A DNA stretch of 48,322 nucleotides from DASVXQ01 sp046727955 (GTDB taxonomy: Bacteria; Actinomycetota; CALGFH01): assembly GCA_046727955.1 (NCBI GenBank), contig JBKPDO010000086.1, forward strand, positions 1-48,322, in the 5' to 3' direction. Shown piece by piece: positions 8,744-15,651 of the stretch. Under the pieces are notes generated by a model that saw only the letters and a list, made by a program, of their open reading frames with translations, was not told the DNA's origin and did not search any database. The translations under genes and the position numbers were made by a program. Numbering within the stretch: the first letter of the stretch is position 1; every line of letters begins with the position of its first letter.

Positions 8744-9741
8744 TCAGTCGGGCAGGAGCGGCACCGACAGGCCCTGGTCGCGGCCGAGCAGCACGGCCCG
8801 GGTCACCGCGGCCGATCCGAACCGGTCGCGCACGTCGTCGAGCGCGGCGTCCAGAGCAGTGCCGCTGTGACGATCCAACGGCAGCGTGAGCTGGATGGCG
8901 CCGTCGTCGTCGAGGTTGGCCAGAGCCACGCCGACCAGCGTGAGGCCCTGCCGCTCGATCATCGGCATGGCCGTGGTCAGCAGCCCCCTCGCCGTGGCGA
9001 GGATCGTCTGGGTGTGCGCGGTCGCCTCCGGCAGCGTGCGCGAGCGAGTCGCTCGCGAGAAGTCGTCAAAGCGCAACCGGAGCACGACGGTGCGCAGACT
9101 CGCCGGGCCGCCCGCAGTCGCCGGGAGAGGCGGTCGACGAGGGCGATGACGACGGCGTCCAGGGCGTCGGATGACTTGGGCATACGGCCGAGCGCGCGCT
9201 GCGCCCCGATCGAGCGTCGACGGCGGCCCACCTGCACCCGCCGCGGGTCGCGGTTGTGCGCCAGGGCGTGCAGGTGCCGGCCCGACGCCCGACCGAGCAT
9301 CGAGACCAGCGCCGCCTCGCCGAGCTGGGCGACCTGGCCGACAGTCGTGATCCCCCGGTCGCGGAGCTTGTTGGCGGTAACCCGCCCGACGCCCCAGAGC
9401 CGTTCCACCGGCAGCGGGTGCAGAAAGGCCAGCTCGCCGTCGGGCGGCACCACCAGCAGACCGTCGGGCTTGGCCACGCCGCTGGCAACCTTGGCGAGGA
9501 ACTTGGTCCTGGCGACCCCGACCGTGATGGGCAGGCCGACCCGCTCGAGGACGTCGCGGCGCAACCGCACGGCGATCTCGGTAGGGGTGCCCGAGACCTG
9601 CCGCAACCCGCCGACGTCGAGGAACGCCTCATCGATCGAGAGCCCCTCGACCAGCGGCGTCGTCTGCTCGAACACCTCGAACGCCGCCCTGCTCGCCTCG
9701 GCGTAGGCCGACATCCGCGGCTGGACCACTGCAACGGCCAC
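8744..9741 (-). pseudogene. dinB: DNA polymerase IV (DinB, Y-family) lacking its N-terminus and frameshifted
   Basis: Homology begins at about 9730 with SAYAEASRAAFEVFEQ and the catalytic LSIDEAFLDV (the Asp-Glu pair of the Y-family palm). It continues through the thumb/HhH (FLAKVASGVAKPDGL, LWGVGRVTANKLRDRGI) to RRLRAARRVC. One base is missing near 9094; restoring it gives RTVVLRLRFDDFSRAT and the little-finger domain ending at 8744. The first 70-80 residues, including the DMDAFF metal-binding aspartate, are absent. They are replaced by a scrap of the HTH-repeat family 5' region at 9742-9795, so the truncation is a recombination joint and the polymerase is dead. Confidence 0.8.
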
Positions 9742-10018
9742 TCAAGAGACCCGCATCCATGAAGTGACCTGCGGTAACGAGCGCATTCAGCAGTGGGCCA
9801 GCGTCCGCATGTACGGACAATACTGGACAGAAGGACATCTGGTAGACAGCCGGCATTGGCATCGCGTGGCTTGACCTTTGGCGACTGTCGGCTGGTGCTC
9901 GACCGATCTCACGGGCAACGTGCCCCAACCGTCGGTTGAGTCCTGAGTAAGCCTGGCAGCAAGGTCGGCGTCAGCGATGACTTGGTCAATGAGTTCCTTG
10001 CCTACCAAGGAGTTCTCA
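9742..10018. other. Junction region with a scrap of the HTH-repeat family 5' end
   Basis: On the minus strand about 9742-9795 reads LLNALVTAGHFMDAG. It resembles DDALVTAGDFIWADL at 4690-4720 and TINALMVADLP upstream in the intact relative at 44.2 kb. The rest (9800-10018) holds no supported gene; the ribosome-binding site of the excisionase-like gene is at its right edge. Confidence 0.4.
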
Positions 10019-10300
10019 GTGGCCGAAGATGTCGACCAACTGCTGACCGCGCAGGAAGTCGCAGCACTGCTGCGCGTGCGGTCGGCGTACGTCTACGAGT
10101 TGGCCCGCAACAGGGCGCTGCCATGCGTCAGGATAGGCAGGCGGATCGTCCGGTTCCGCATCGAGGATGTCCGCAGCTACATCGAACAGCAGCACGCACC
10201 TCTAGCGCCTGCAACGCAGCGCGAGGCGACAGTCGCCTGGATGGGAGTGTTCCAAAAGAGCCGAGCAGCACCGACGGAGCCGTTCCGTTGGCGGGTGTGA
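10019..10300 (+). CDS. Excisionase-like helix-turn-helix protein (orphan Xis)
   Basis: A 93-residue protein starting at GTG 10019, seven bases after a perfect AAGGAG. Residues about 6-60 form the HTH_17/excisionase fold: LLTAQEVAALLRVRSAYVYE, then ALPCVRIGRRIVRFRIEDV. Such small proteins direct excision of AICEs and actinophages by binding the attachment region. It ends only 6 bases from the 3' end of tRNA-Val(GAC), exactly where a tRNA-integrating element would begin. No integrase is adjacent, so it looks like the last remnant of an element once integrated in that tRNA gene, although a MerR-like regulator role cannot be excluded. Confidence 0.7.
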   Translation: MAEDVDQLLTAQEVAALLRVRSAYVYELARNRALPCVRIGRRIVRFRIEDVRSYIEQQHAPLAPATQREATVAWMGVFQKSRAAPTEPFRWRV

Positions 10301-10306
10301 GGAGCG

Positions 10307-10381
10307 TGGTGGGCGCGGGAAGAGTTGAACTTCCGACCTCTGCCGTGTCAAGGCAGCGCTCTCCCGCTGAGCTACGCGCCC
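10307..10381 (-). tRNA. tRNA-Val (anticodon GAC)
   Basis: On the minus strand, acceptor GGGCGCG pairs with CGCGCCC followed by ACCA. The D arm is GTAGCTCAGCGGGAGAGC, the anticodon stem CTGCC/GGCAG encloses TTGACAC (anticodon GAC), and the T arm is GGAAGTTCAACTCTTCC. CCA is encoded. It is the first of three leftward tRNA genes. Confidence 0.95.
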
Positions 10382-10427
10382 TCCGGCCCGATCATACGGC
10401 GTTTGGCGTCACCGTGACGAGCTCGGA

Positions 10428-10502
10428 TGGAGGCGGTGCCCGGAATTGAACCGGGGTACAGGGTTTTGCAGACCCTTGCCTGAACCACTCGGCCACACCG
10501 CC
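10428..10502 (-). tRNA. tRNA-Cys (anticodon GCA)
   Basis: On the minus strand, acceptor GGCGGTG/CACCGCC is followed by TCCA. The anticodon stem AGGGT/ACCCT encloses CTGCAAA (anticodon GCA), and the T loop is GGTTCAATTCC-like. CCA is encoded. Confidence 0.95.
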
Positions 10503-10520
10503 ATGCGGCTCCATCCGCAG

Positions 10521-10551
10521 AACGCCCTCCGGCGGCTGCCCGGAGGGCGTT
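10521..10551. terminator. GC-rich hairpin between tRNA-Gly and tRNA-Cys
   Basis: A perfect 12-bp stem, AACGCCCTCCGG (10521-10532) with CCGGAGGGCGTT (10540-10551), and a 7-nt loop. It may be a terminator or a processing structure in the tRNA transcript. No T tract follows on either strand. Confidence 0.45.
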
Positions 10552-10600
10552 ACCCGCTGAAGGTCCTGCAAGACCCCGGACCACGAGCTGAAGCCTCCTG

Positions 10601-10673
10601 AGCGGATGACGGGACTCGAACCCGCGACCCTCACCTTGGCAAGGTGATGCTCTACCAACTGAGCCACATCCGC
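10601..10673 (-). tRNA. tRNA-Gly (anticodon GCC)
   Basis: On the minus strand, acceptor GCGGATG/CATCCGC with discriminator T and no encoded CCA. The D arm is GGCTCAGTTGGTAGAGC, the anticodon stem TCACC/GGTGA encloses TTGCCAA (anticodon GCC), and the T arm is CGGGTTCGAGTCCCG. Confidence 0.95.
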
Positions 10674-10838
10674 GAGCGACGTGCGCAATATAGCAACGCC
10701 AGGTCGACCTCTCAACCTTGGGTCCGGCCACCGCCTACCCGTTGCCGGGCTCATGGGCGGGTGCTAGCGTCCCTCCAGACGGCAGCCCCAGGCTACCTTC
10801 GGCAGCGGCGAACCATCGATCCTTGCCAGTCGAGCACA

Positions 10839-11465
10839 GTGTTGGAAGGTCTTGGGCGGGTGCGGCGAGCGAAGGCGTACCGCGGGCTGCAGGACGGCGA
10901 GCTGGTCGCGCTCGTCGCCGAGCGGGACCCTGGGGCGCTCGAGGCGCTCTACGACCGCTACGGCGCGGTTGCCTACTCGCTGGCGCGCCGGGTCCTGACC
11001 GACGCCCCTCTCGCCGAAGAGGTCGTCCGGGAGGTCTTCCTCTCGCTGTGGCGTGACGCCGGGCGGCTCGACCCCGAGCGGGGCGCGGTGGCGACCCGTC
11101 TGCTGGCCACGACCCATCACCGGGCCGTGGACGTGGTCAGGCGGGAGGAGAACCTGCGCCGCCGCCGTGGGCCGCGGGAGGCCCTCGAGCTCGGGCCCGG
11201 CTCCAGCCGGCAGGTCGAGGGAGGGCTTGCTGAAGCGGCTACCCGCCTCGCCCGGGTCCGCGCGGCCCTGACCGAGCTGCCGGAGCCGCTGCGCGAGCCC
11301 CTTCTGCTCGCCTACTTCGGCGGTTACACCCAGCGGGAGGTGGCCAGCCTCCTCGACGTCCCGCTCGCCACGGTCAAGACCAGGATGGCGGCGGGCATGC
11401 GCAGGCTCAAGGAGACCCTTCGCGACGCCCATCAGCGGGAGCAGGATCCGTGGAGCCGGCGTTGA
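10839..11465 (+). CDS. ECF-type RNA polymerase sigma factor
   Basis: About 208 residues from GTG 10839 (GTG 10860 is an alternative). Region 2 reads ALEALYDRYGAVAYSLARRV, EEVVREVFLSLWR, ATRLLATTHHRAVDVVRRE. Region 4 reads ALTELPEPLREPLLLAYFGG, YTQREVASLLDVPLATVKTR. This is the two-domain layout of group-4 sigma factors that direct RNA polymerase to stress promoters. Its 3' end overlaps the anti-sigma gene by 16 bases, so the pair is translationally coupled. The anti-sigma factor is of the RskA/ZAS type, suggesting an SigK-like membrane-signalled response. The inducing signal cannot be read. Confidence 0.9.
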   Translation: MLEGLGRVRRAKAYRGLQDGELVALVAERDPGALEALYDRYGAVAYSLARRVLTDAPLAEEVVREVFLSLWRDAGRLDPERGAVATRLLATTHHRAVDVVRREENLRRRRGPREALELGPGSSRQVEGGLAEAATRLARVRAALTELPEPLREPLLLAYFGGYTQREVASLLDVPLATVKTRMAAGMRRLKETLRDAHQREQDPWSRR

Positions 11466-12235
11466 ACCACAGCGACTACGAGCAGCTCGCGGCGGGCTTC
11501 GCGCTGGGCGCGCTGGAGCCGGACGACGAGCAGGCGCTCCAGCGCCACCTCGAGGGGTGCCCGACCTGCAAGGCAAGCGTGCGCGAGCTCGACGAGCTGG
11601 TGGGGGTGCTCGCCTACGCCGCCCCGCGGGTCAGCCCGCCGGCGTCACTGCGGGCGGCGATCCGGCGCGGGAGCGGGCAAACCGCGCGGCGCCGCGTCAT
11701 GAGCGCGGTGGGCTCGTGGAGCGGCCCCAGGGTAGCGGTGCGCCTGGCCGTGGCGGTCGGCATCGTGGCGCTGTTCGCGCTGTCACTGTGGAACCTAGCC
11801 TTGCGCGACCAGCACGACCTGGACCGGTTCCGGATAGCCAACCTGGAGGCGGCGCTGCACATGCTGGACGACGCCAGCGCCCAGCCGGTGCCGCTGTCCG
11901 GCTCGGCGAGCGCCCAGGGCGCTCGGGCGACGGTGCTCGCCTCGTCGCGGCAGGACCGTGGGGTCCTCGTCGTCGAGAGCCTGCCGCAGCTCCCCGAGGA
12001 CAAGGTCTACGAGCTGTGGAGCCTGCCGCAGGGCGATCCGGTGCGGGCGACCAGGGCGGTGGTCTTCAGCTTCCGTTCTGGCCGGAGTGTCCACGCGATC
12101 CGCTTCTCCGTCTCGATCCAGCCAAATACCGCGTTCGCCGTGACCGAGGAGCCAGGACCGCGTGGCGGCGACAGCCCGACCACACCGATTATTCTCGCCG
12201 GCACACCGCCTCCGGCCTCCCGAGATGGCGCATGA
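11450..12235 (+). CDS. Membrane anti-sigma factor (RskA-like, zinc-binding ZAS domain)
   Basis: About 261 residues starting at GTG 11450 inside the end of the sigma gene. The N-terminal ZAS domain has the signature HLEGCPTC (HxxxCxxC) after ALGALEPDDEQALQRHL. One membrane helix follows (VRLAVAVGIVALFALSLW), then a short coiled-coil stretch and an extracytoplasmic RskA C-terminal domain (VLVVESLPQLPEDKVYELWS). The family holds its cognate sigma factor at the membrane until regulated proteolysis releases it. The overlap with the sigma gene supports partnership. Confidence 0.9.
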   Translation: MEPALNHSDYEQLAAGFALGALEPDDEQALQRHLEGCPTCKASVRELDELVGVLAYAAPRVSPPASLRAAIRRGSGQTARRRVMSAVGSWSGPRVAVRLAVAVGIVALFALSLWNLALRDQHDLDRFRIANLEAALHMLDDASAQPVPLSGSASAQGARATVLASSRQDRGVLVVESLPQLPEDKVYELWSLPQGDPVRATRAVVFSFRSGRSVHAIRFSVSIQPNTAFAVTEEPGPRGGDSPTTPIILAGTPPPASRDGA

Positions 12236-12413
12236 ACGCGCATGTCCGAAGGATCCGGATGCTGGCCTCGAGCGGCTATCTCTGGAATAGTCAGGCGAGT
12301 GATCCACGAAGGCTATGGTTGGAAGACAGACTGCGTCTGTACGACAATTGGCAACGCAGAGTGGTCGCCAGTTGTCCGGACGTAGCTGAGTCCCGTGCGG
12401 AGGGAAGAGGCAT

Positions 12414-13142
12414 ATGACCCAGAGCCACACGACGGCTCCCTCGCTGCTGGGCCTCGAAGAGGACGGTCGGGATCTGTTCGGGCTAGCCGCGCACAAGCTC
12501 AACACCCCCCTTGCGTGCATCCGCGGCTTCGTGCAGACCCTGCTGCAACGCGGCGACCAGCTCGACGGCGAGACCGTTCAACAGTTCCTCCAGCTCGTCC
12601 TCACCCAGGTGGACCGGCTGCAGGGACTGGTGCGTGACTTTCTTCTGCTGGCACGGGTGAGCGGCGGCATCGAGGCGCTGGCGCGACCCCTCCGGCCCCG
12701 CGACGTGCTGCTGAACCTGGTCGATGACCTCGGCACGGAGGGCGTCCGGGTGCAGTCATCGGGGGACGTCGACGTCGAGATCGTCGGCGACGCCGAGCTG
12801 GTGCGCATGGCGCTGCGGCCGCTGGTCGAGAACGGCCTTGTCTATGGGCCGCGCCTTGGCATGGTGACGGTCGCGGTCACGGCAGGAACCGACCGCTCCC
12901 GCTGGGAAGTCCACGACACCGGAACGCGCCTGTCGAGCGAGGCCATGAGCGACCTGTTCCGCCCGTTCATCCGCTCGGACGAGCCGATCGAGCGGCGCGG
13001 GTCTGGCGCCGGCCTCGGCCTGACGCTCGCCCGCGCCTACGCCGAGGTCCTCGGCGGCAGTGTGGGCGGCCGGGTCGACGAGAACGGCACGGTGTTCTGG
13101 CTCGACATTCCCACCCCCACTTCGGAGAGGGCGCAGCGGTGA
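12414..13142 (+). CDS. Soluble histidine kinase
   Basis: 242 residues, preceded by GGGAAGAGG before ATG 12414. HisKA: His27 in AAHKLNTPLACIRGFVQTLL with the second helix QVDRLQGLVRDFLLLARVSG. HATPase_c: N-box LRPLVENGLVYGP, DTG at WEVHDTGTRL, and the G-box GSGAGLGLTLARAYAEVLGG. No membrane segment, PAS or GAF sensor precedes His27, so the input must be a partner protein or cytoplasmic signal. The stop overlaps the start of the response-regulator gene by 4 bases (GTGA), giving a coupled two-component pair. Confidence 0.9.
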   Translation: MTQSHTTAPSLLGLEEDGRDLFGLAAHKLNTPLACIRGFVQTLLQRGDQLDGETVQQFLQLVLTQVDRLQGLVRDFLLLARVSGGIEALARPLRPRDVLLNLVDDLGTEGVRVQSSGDVDVEIVGDAELVRMALRPLVENGLVYGPRLGMVTVAVTAGTDRSRWEVHDTGTRLSSEAMSDLFRPFIRSDEPIERRGSGAGLGLTLARAYAEVLGGSVGGRVDENGTVFWLDIPTPTSERAQR

Positions 13143-13831
13143 GCGAAGGACCAGACCGGAACGGCGAGGCCAATAGGACGAGAGTGCTCGTTGTCGACGA
13201 TCACTCCGTCACCCGCCACGGAGTGGTTCTCCTGTGCAAGAACGCTGAGGGTGTCGAGGTCATCGGCGAGGCGAGCGACGGCAACGAGGCGATCCAGCGG
13301 GTCAGCGAGCTGCTGCCGGACGTCGTGCTGATGGACGTGGACATGCCTCGCCGTGACGGCATCAGCGCGACCAGGCAGATCCGCCAGGACCACCCCTCAG
13401 TCGGCGTGGTGGTGCTGACCGTCCACGAGGACCAGGAGACGATCTTCGAGGCGATCAAGGCTGGTGCCTCGGGGTATCTGCCCAAGTCTGCCACGCTGGA
13501 CGACATCCGCTCCGCGGTCAAGGCGGTGGCCGCCGGAGGCTCCTTCCTGGACCCGGTGCAGGCGCGGAAGCTCCTGCACCAGTTCAACCGCTACGCCGAC
13601 GAGACCAAGGCGGCGGCGGACATCTACTACCTGCTGACCGGCCGTGAGCGCGAAATCCTCGCGCTGCTGGCCGAGGGCCTCACCTCGCGACAGATCGCGA
13701 GCCAGCTGGTTATCTCGGAGCGCACGGTCAACACCCACATCGGCAACATCTACCGGAAGCTCCATGTGAACAACCGGGTCGATGCTGTCCGCGAGGCCAT
13801 GCGTATCCGGCTGGTCGAGCCTCCCCGTTGA
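13139..13831 (+). CDS. NarL/FixJ-family response regulator
   Basis: 230 residues from GTG 13139. The receiver domain (about 14-130) has the acidic pair DDH at 20-22, phospho-acceptor Asp66 in VVLMDVDMPRRDG, a switch Thr in VVVLTVHED and Lys in GYLPKSA. A linker helix region of about 30 residues precedes the LuxR/GerE HTH: LTGREREILALLAEGLTSRQ, IASQLVISERTVNTHIGNIY. It should be phosphorylated by the coupled kinase and act as a transcription factor. Confidence 0.92.
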   Translation: MSEGPDRNGEANRTRVLVVDDHSVTRHGVVLLCKNAEGVEVIGEASDGNEAIQRVSELLPDVVLMDVDMPRRDGISATRQIRQDHPSVGVVVLTVHEDQETIFEAIKAGASGYLPKSATLDDIRSAVKAVAAGGSFLDPVQARKLLHQFNRYADETKAAADIYYLLTGREREILALLAEGLTSRQIASQLVISERTVNTHIGNIYRKLHVNNRVDAVREAMRIRLVEPPR

Positions 13832-14062
13832 GACCATCGCGACCGTTGCCACTGTTCGGTCGAACGGATTAGGACACCTCGGCAGAACTCCTTAGACCCC
13901 TTCACCAGTTCGGGGCATGGGAGCGGCGCGGTCGCAGGCCGTAGCATCAGTCAGACGGCGTGGGTGCCGCCTTGCCGGACGTCCGCATTGGCGGGTGTCA
14001 GCTTGAGGACGAACGCGTGACCGCCGCTCACCCGCCGCGGTACGCCGAAACGGGAGTCTTGG
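13832..14062. other. Intergenic stretch, no gene seen
   Basis: About 230 bases between the response regulator and the HD-GYP gene. No stable hairpin or supported open frame was noticed. The GGGAG at 14052 serves the next gene. Confidence 0.4.
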
Positions 14063-15265
14063 TTGTCCGCACATGTGCTCGTGCTCGACGCCGACGACGG
14101 CATAGGCGCGTGGATGCGCGACGCCCTGCTCGACGCTGGCCTCGCGTGCCAGCTCATGAGGGAGGGTGGTGAGGCCGACCCGAGCCTTGACGTGCAGCGG
14201 CCGAGCCTGGTGGTGGTGCCTGTCGACCAGGTGGAGCGCTGGGCCGGGCTGCTGGCCCACCTCGGACAGGTGACCACGGGCGTGCCCGTGCTGGGGGCCG
14301 TGAGCCGGGATGCCTCCCTCGACTTCACTACGGCCCTGGCGTTCGGCGTCACCGACCTGATCACCTACCCGTGCTCGACCGAGGATCTGGTGGTGCGGGT
14401 CGCCTCCACGATGCGCGGGCGCCGCAGCGACCGCGTGCCCGAGCGCATGGAGCCCGCCTCGCCACTGGCCACGCTGCGCTCGGTGACGGAGGCGGCCGAG
14501 AAGGCCCTGCTGCGCACCGAGACCGCCGCCGCCCGCGTGACCCGCCAGGAGGAGCGCGAGCACCTGCGGGCGGCTCGCGACACGCTGGCCCACTCGCTCC
14601 AGGTGATCCTCGGCACGATGATCGGCAATACCGAGGCGAGCGGCCACGGCCGCGAGGGTCACGCGCGGCTGGCCGCTTCCGTCAGCCGTGACCTCACCCT
14701 CGCGCTGGGCTGGCCGCCCGCCCGGGTGCGGGGCATGGAGCTGGCCGCGATGTTCGGCGACATCGGGCTGCTCGCCGTCCCGGGCGCCGCGCTCGGGATC
14801 GACGGGCCGCTCAGCGAGCAGACCCGCGAGCTGCTCGGCGGACATCCCGAGACCTCGGCCGAGATCCTGGAGCCGCTGAGCCGGGTGGGCGTGCCTGTCG
14901 CGGCAGTTCGCGCTCACCACGAGCGCCTGGACGGGTCGGGCTACCCGCGCGGGCTGCGCGGCCGCCAAGTCCCCTTCGGGGCGCAGGTGCTCGGGGTGAT
15001 CGACAGCTACGCCGCAATGGTGCAGCCGCGACCGCACCGACCGGCGCTCACGCCAGAAGCCGCGCTGGCGGTGCTGCGCCAGGAGGCGGAGGCGGGCCGT
15101 CTGGCCGGGCGCCTGGTCGACCTGATGCACGAAGTGGTCGAGCGCCGCGAGCGCGCCGCCGCGAGCCTTGGCAACGGCAAGGCCGGAGCAGCGATTCACC
15201 GCTTGGATAGTTCTGCTCGCGACCACTCTGCACCGATGCCAATTCCCTCCGACCGGGCTGTCTGA
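14063..15265 (+). CDS. Receiver-like plus degenerate HD-GYP domain protein
   Basis: About 400 residues. TTG 14063 is favoured because GGGAG lies at a good distance; GTG 14075 is possible. The N-terminal part (AHVLVLDADDGIGAWMRDAL, FGVTDLITYPCSTEDLVVRV) is a receiver-like fold without a clear phospho-acceptor context. A helical linker (TEAAEKALLRTETAAARVTR) leads to an HD-GYP domain. The GYP part is textbook (HHERLDGSGYPRGLRG), but the HD position reads MFGDIGLLAVP in place of LLHDIGKIxVP, and DxYDA reads DSYAAM. Loss of the HD histidine argues against normal c-di-GMP phosphodiesterase activity and for a binding or scaffold role. It follows the two-component pair on the same strand. Confidence 0.82.
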   Translation: MSAHVLVLDADDGIGAWMRDALLDAGLACQLMREGGEADPSLDVQRPSLVVVPVDQVERWAGLLAHLGQVTTGVPVLGAVSRDASLDFTTALAFGVTDLITYPCSTEDLVVRVASTMRGRRSDRVPERMEPASPLATLRSVTEAAEKALLRTETAAARVTRQEEREHLRAARDTLAHSLQVILGTMIGNTEASGHGREGHARLAASVSRDLTLALGWPPARVRGMELAAMFGDIGLLAVPGAALGIDGPLSEQTRELLGGHPETSAEILEPLSRVGVPVAAVRAHHERLDGSGYPRGLRGRQVPFGAQVLGVIDSYAAMVQPRPHRPALTPEAALAVLRQEAEAGRLAGRLVDLMHEVVERRERAAASLGNGKAGAAIHRLDSSARDHSAPMPIPSDRAV

Positions 15266-15288
15266 GTACCGTCCGACCCGGAAGACGA

Positions 15289-15486
15289 TTGATCATCATG
15301 CGGCGCCACCATCCCTCCTCCCGCTCGGTGCCCCTCTCGGTCAACAAGGGCACTCCGATCGTCCTGGAGGAGCCCCGCGGCAACGTGGCCGAGGCGATCC
15401 GCCGGGTCGCAGGCCAGTTCGCGCCCACCAGCTCAAAGAGCCTGAGCCCACGAGGCCCCGCCGCTTCCTCTTCCAGGCGCTCCTGA
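15289..15486 (+). pseudogene. C-terminal remnant of a CpaE/MinD-like P-loop ATPase
   Basis: A short frame reads SSRSVPLSVNKGTPIVLEEP, then RGNVAEAIRRVAGQF. This is the typical end of CpaE/TadZ/MinD-type ATPases, where SVNxGxPVVL(D/E)xPxSPVxxAIRxLA closes the domain. The P-loop and switch regions are absent, so this is only a tail. It sits between the HD-GYP and GAF genes and may show that a pilus or division ATPase gene was deleted here. Confidence 0.5.
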
Positions 15487-15651
15487 CCCGATTTGTCCCG
15501 ATCCGGCGGTCCGCCGGACGTCACCGCGAAGGTTCCCATTCCGGCCCGTTGCCCGTACTCTTTTGCTATCGATCCGGCGCTCGTCAGTCTCTGGGGCCGC
15601 CGTCATGTTTACCGTCACGACCTTCGCCACGGCACGCTAGGCGCTGGTCCA

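Noticed and set aside
10521..10551. Attenuator or riboswitch upstream of a gene.
   Set aside because: It lies between two tRNA genes of one transcript; only a simple hairpin is seen.
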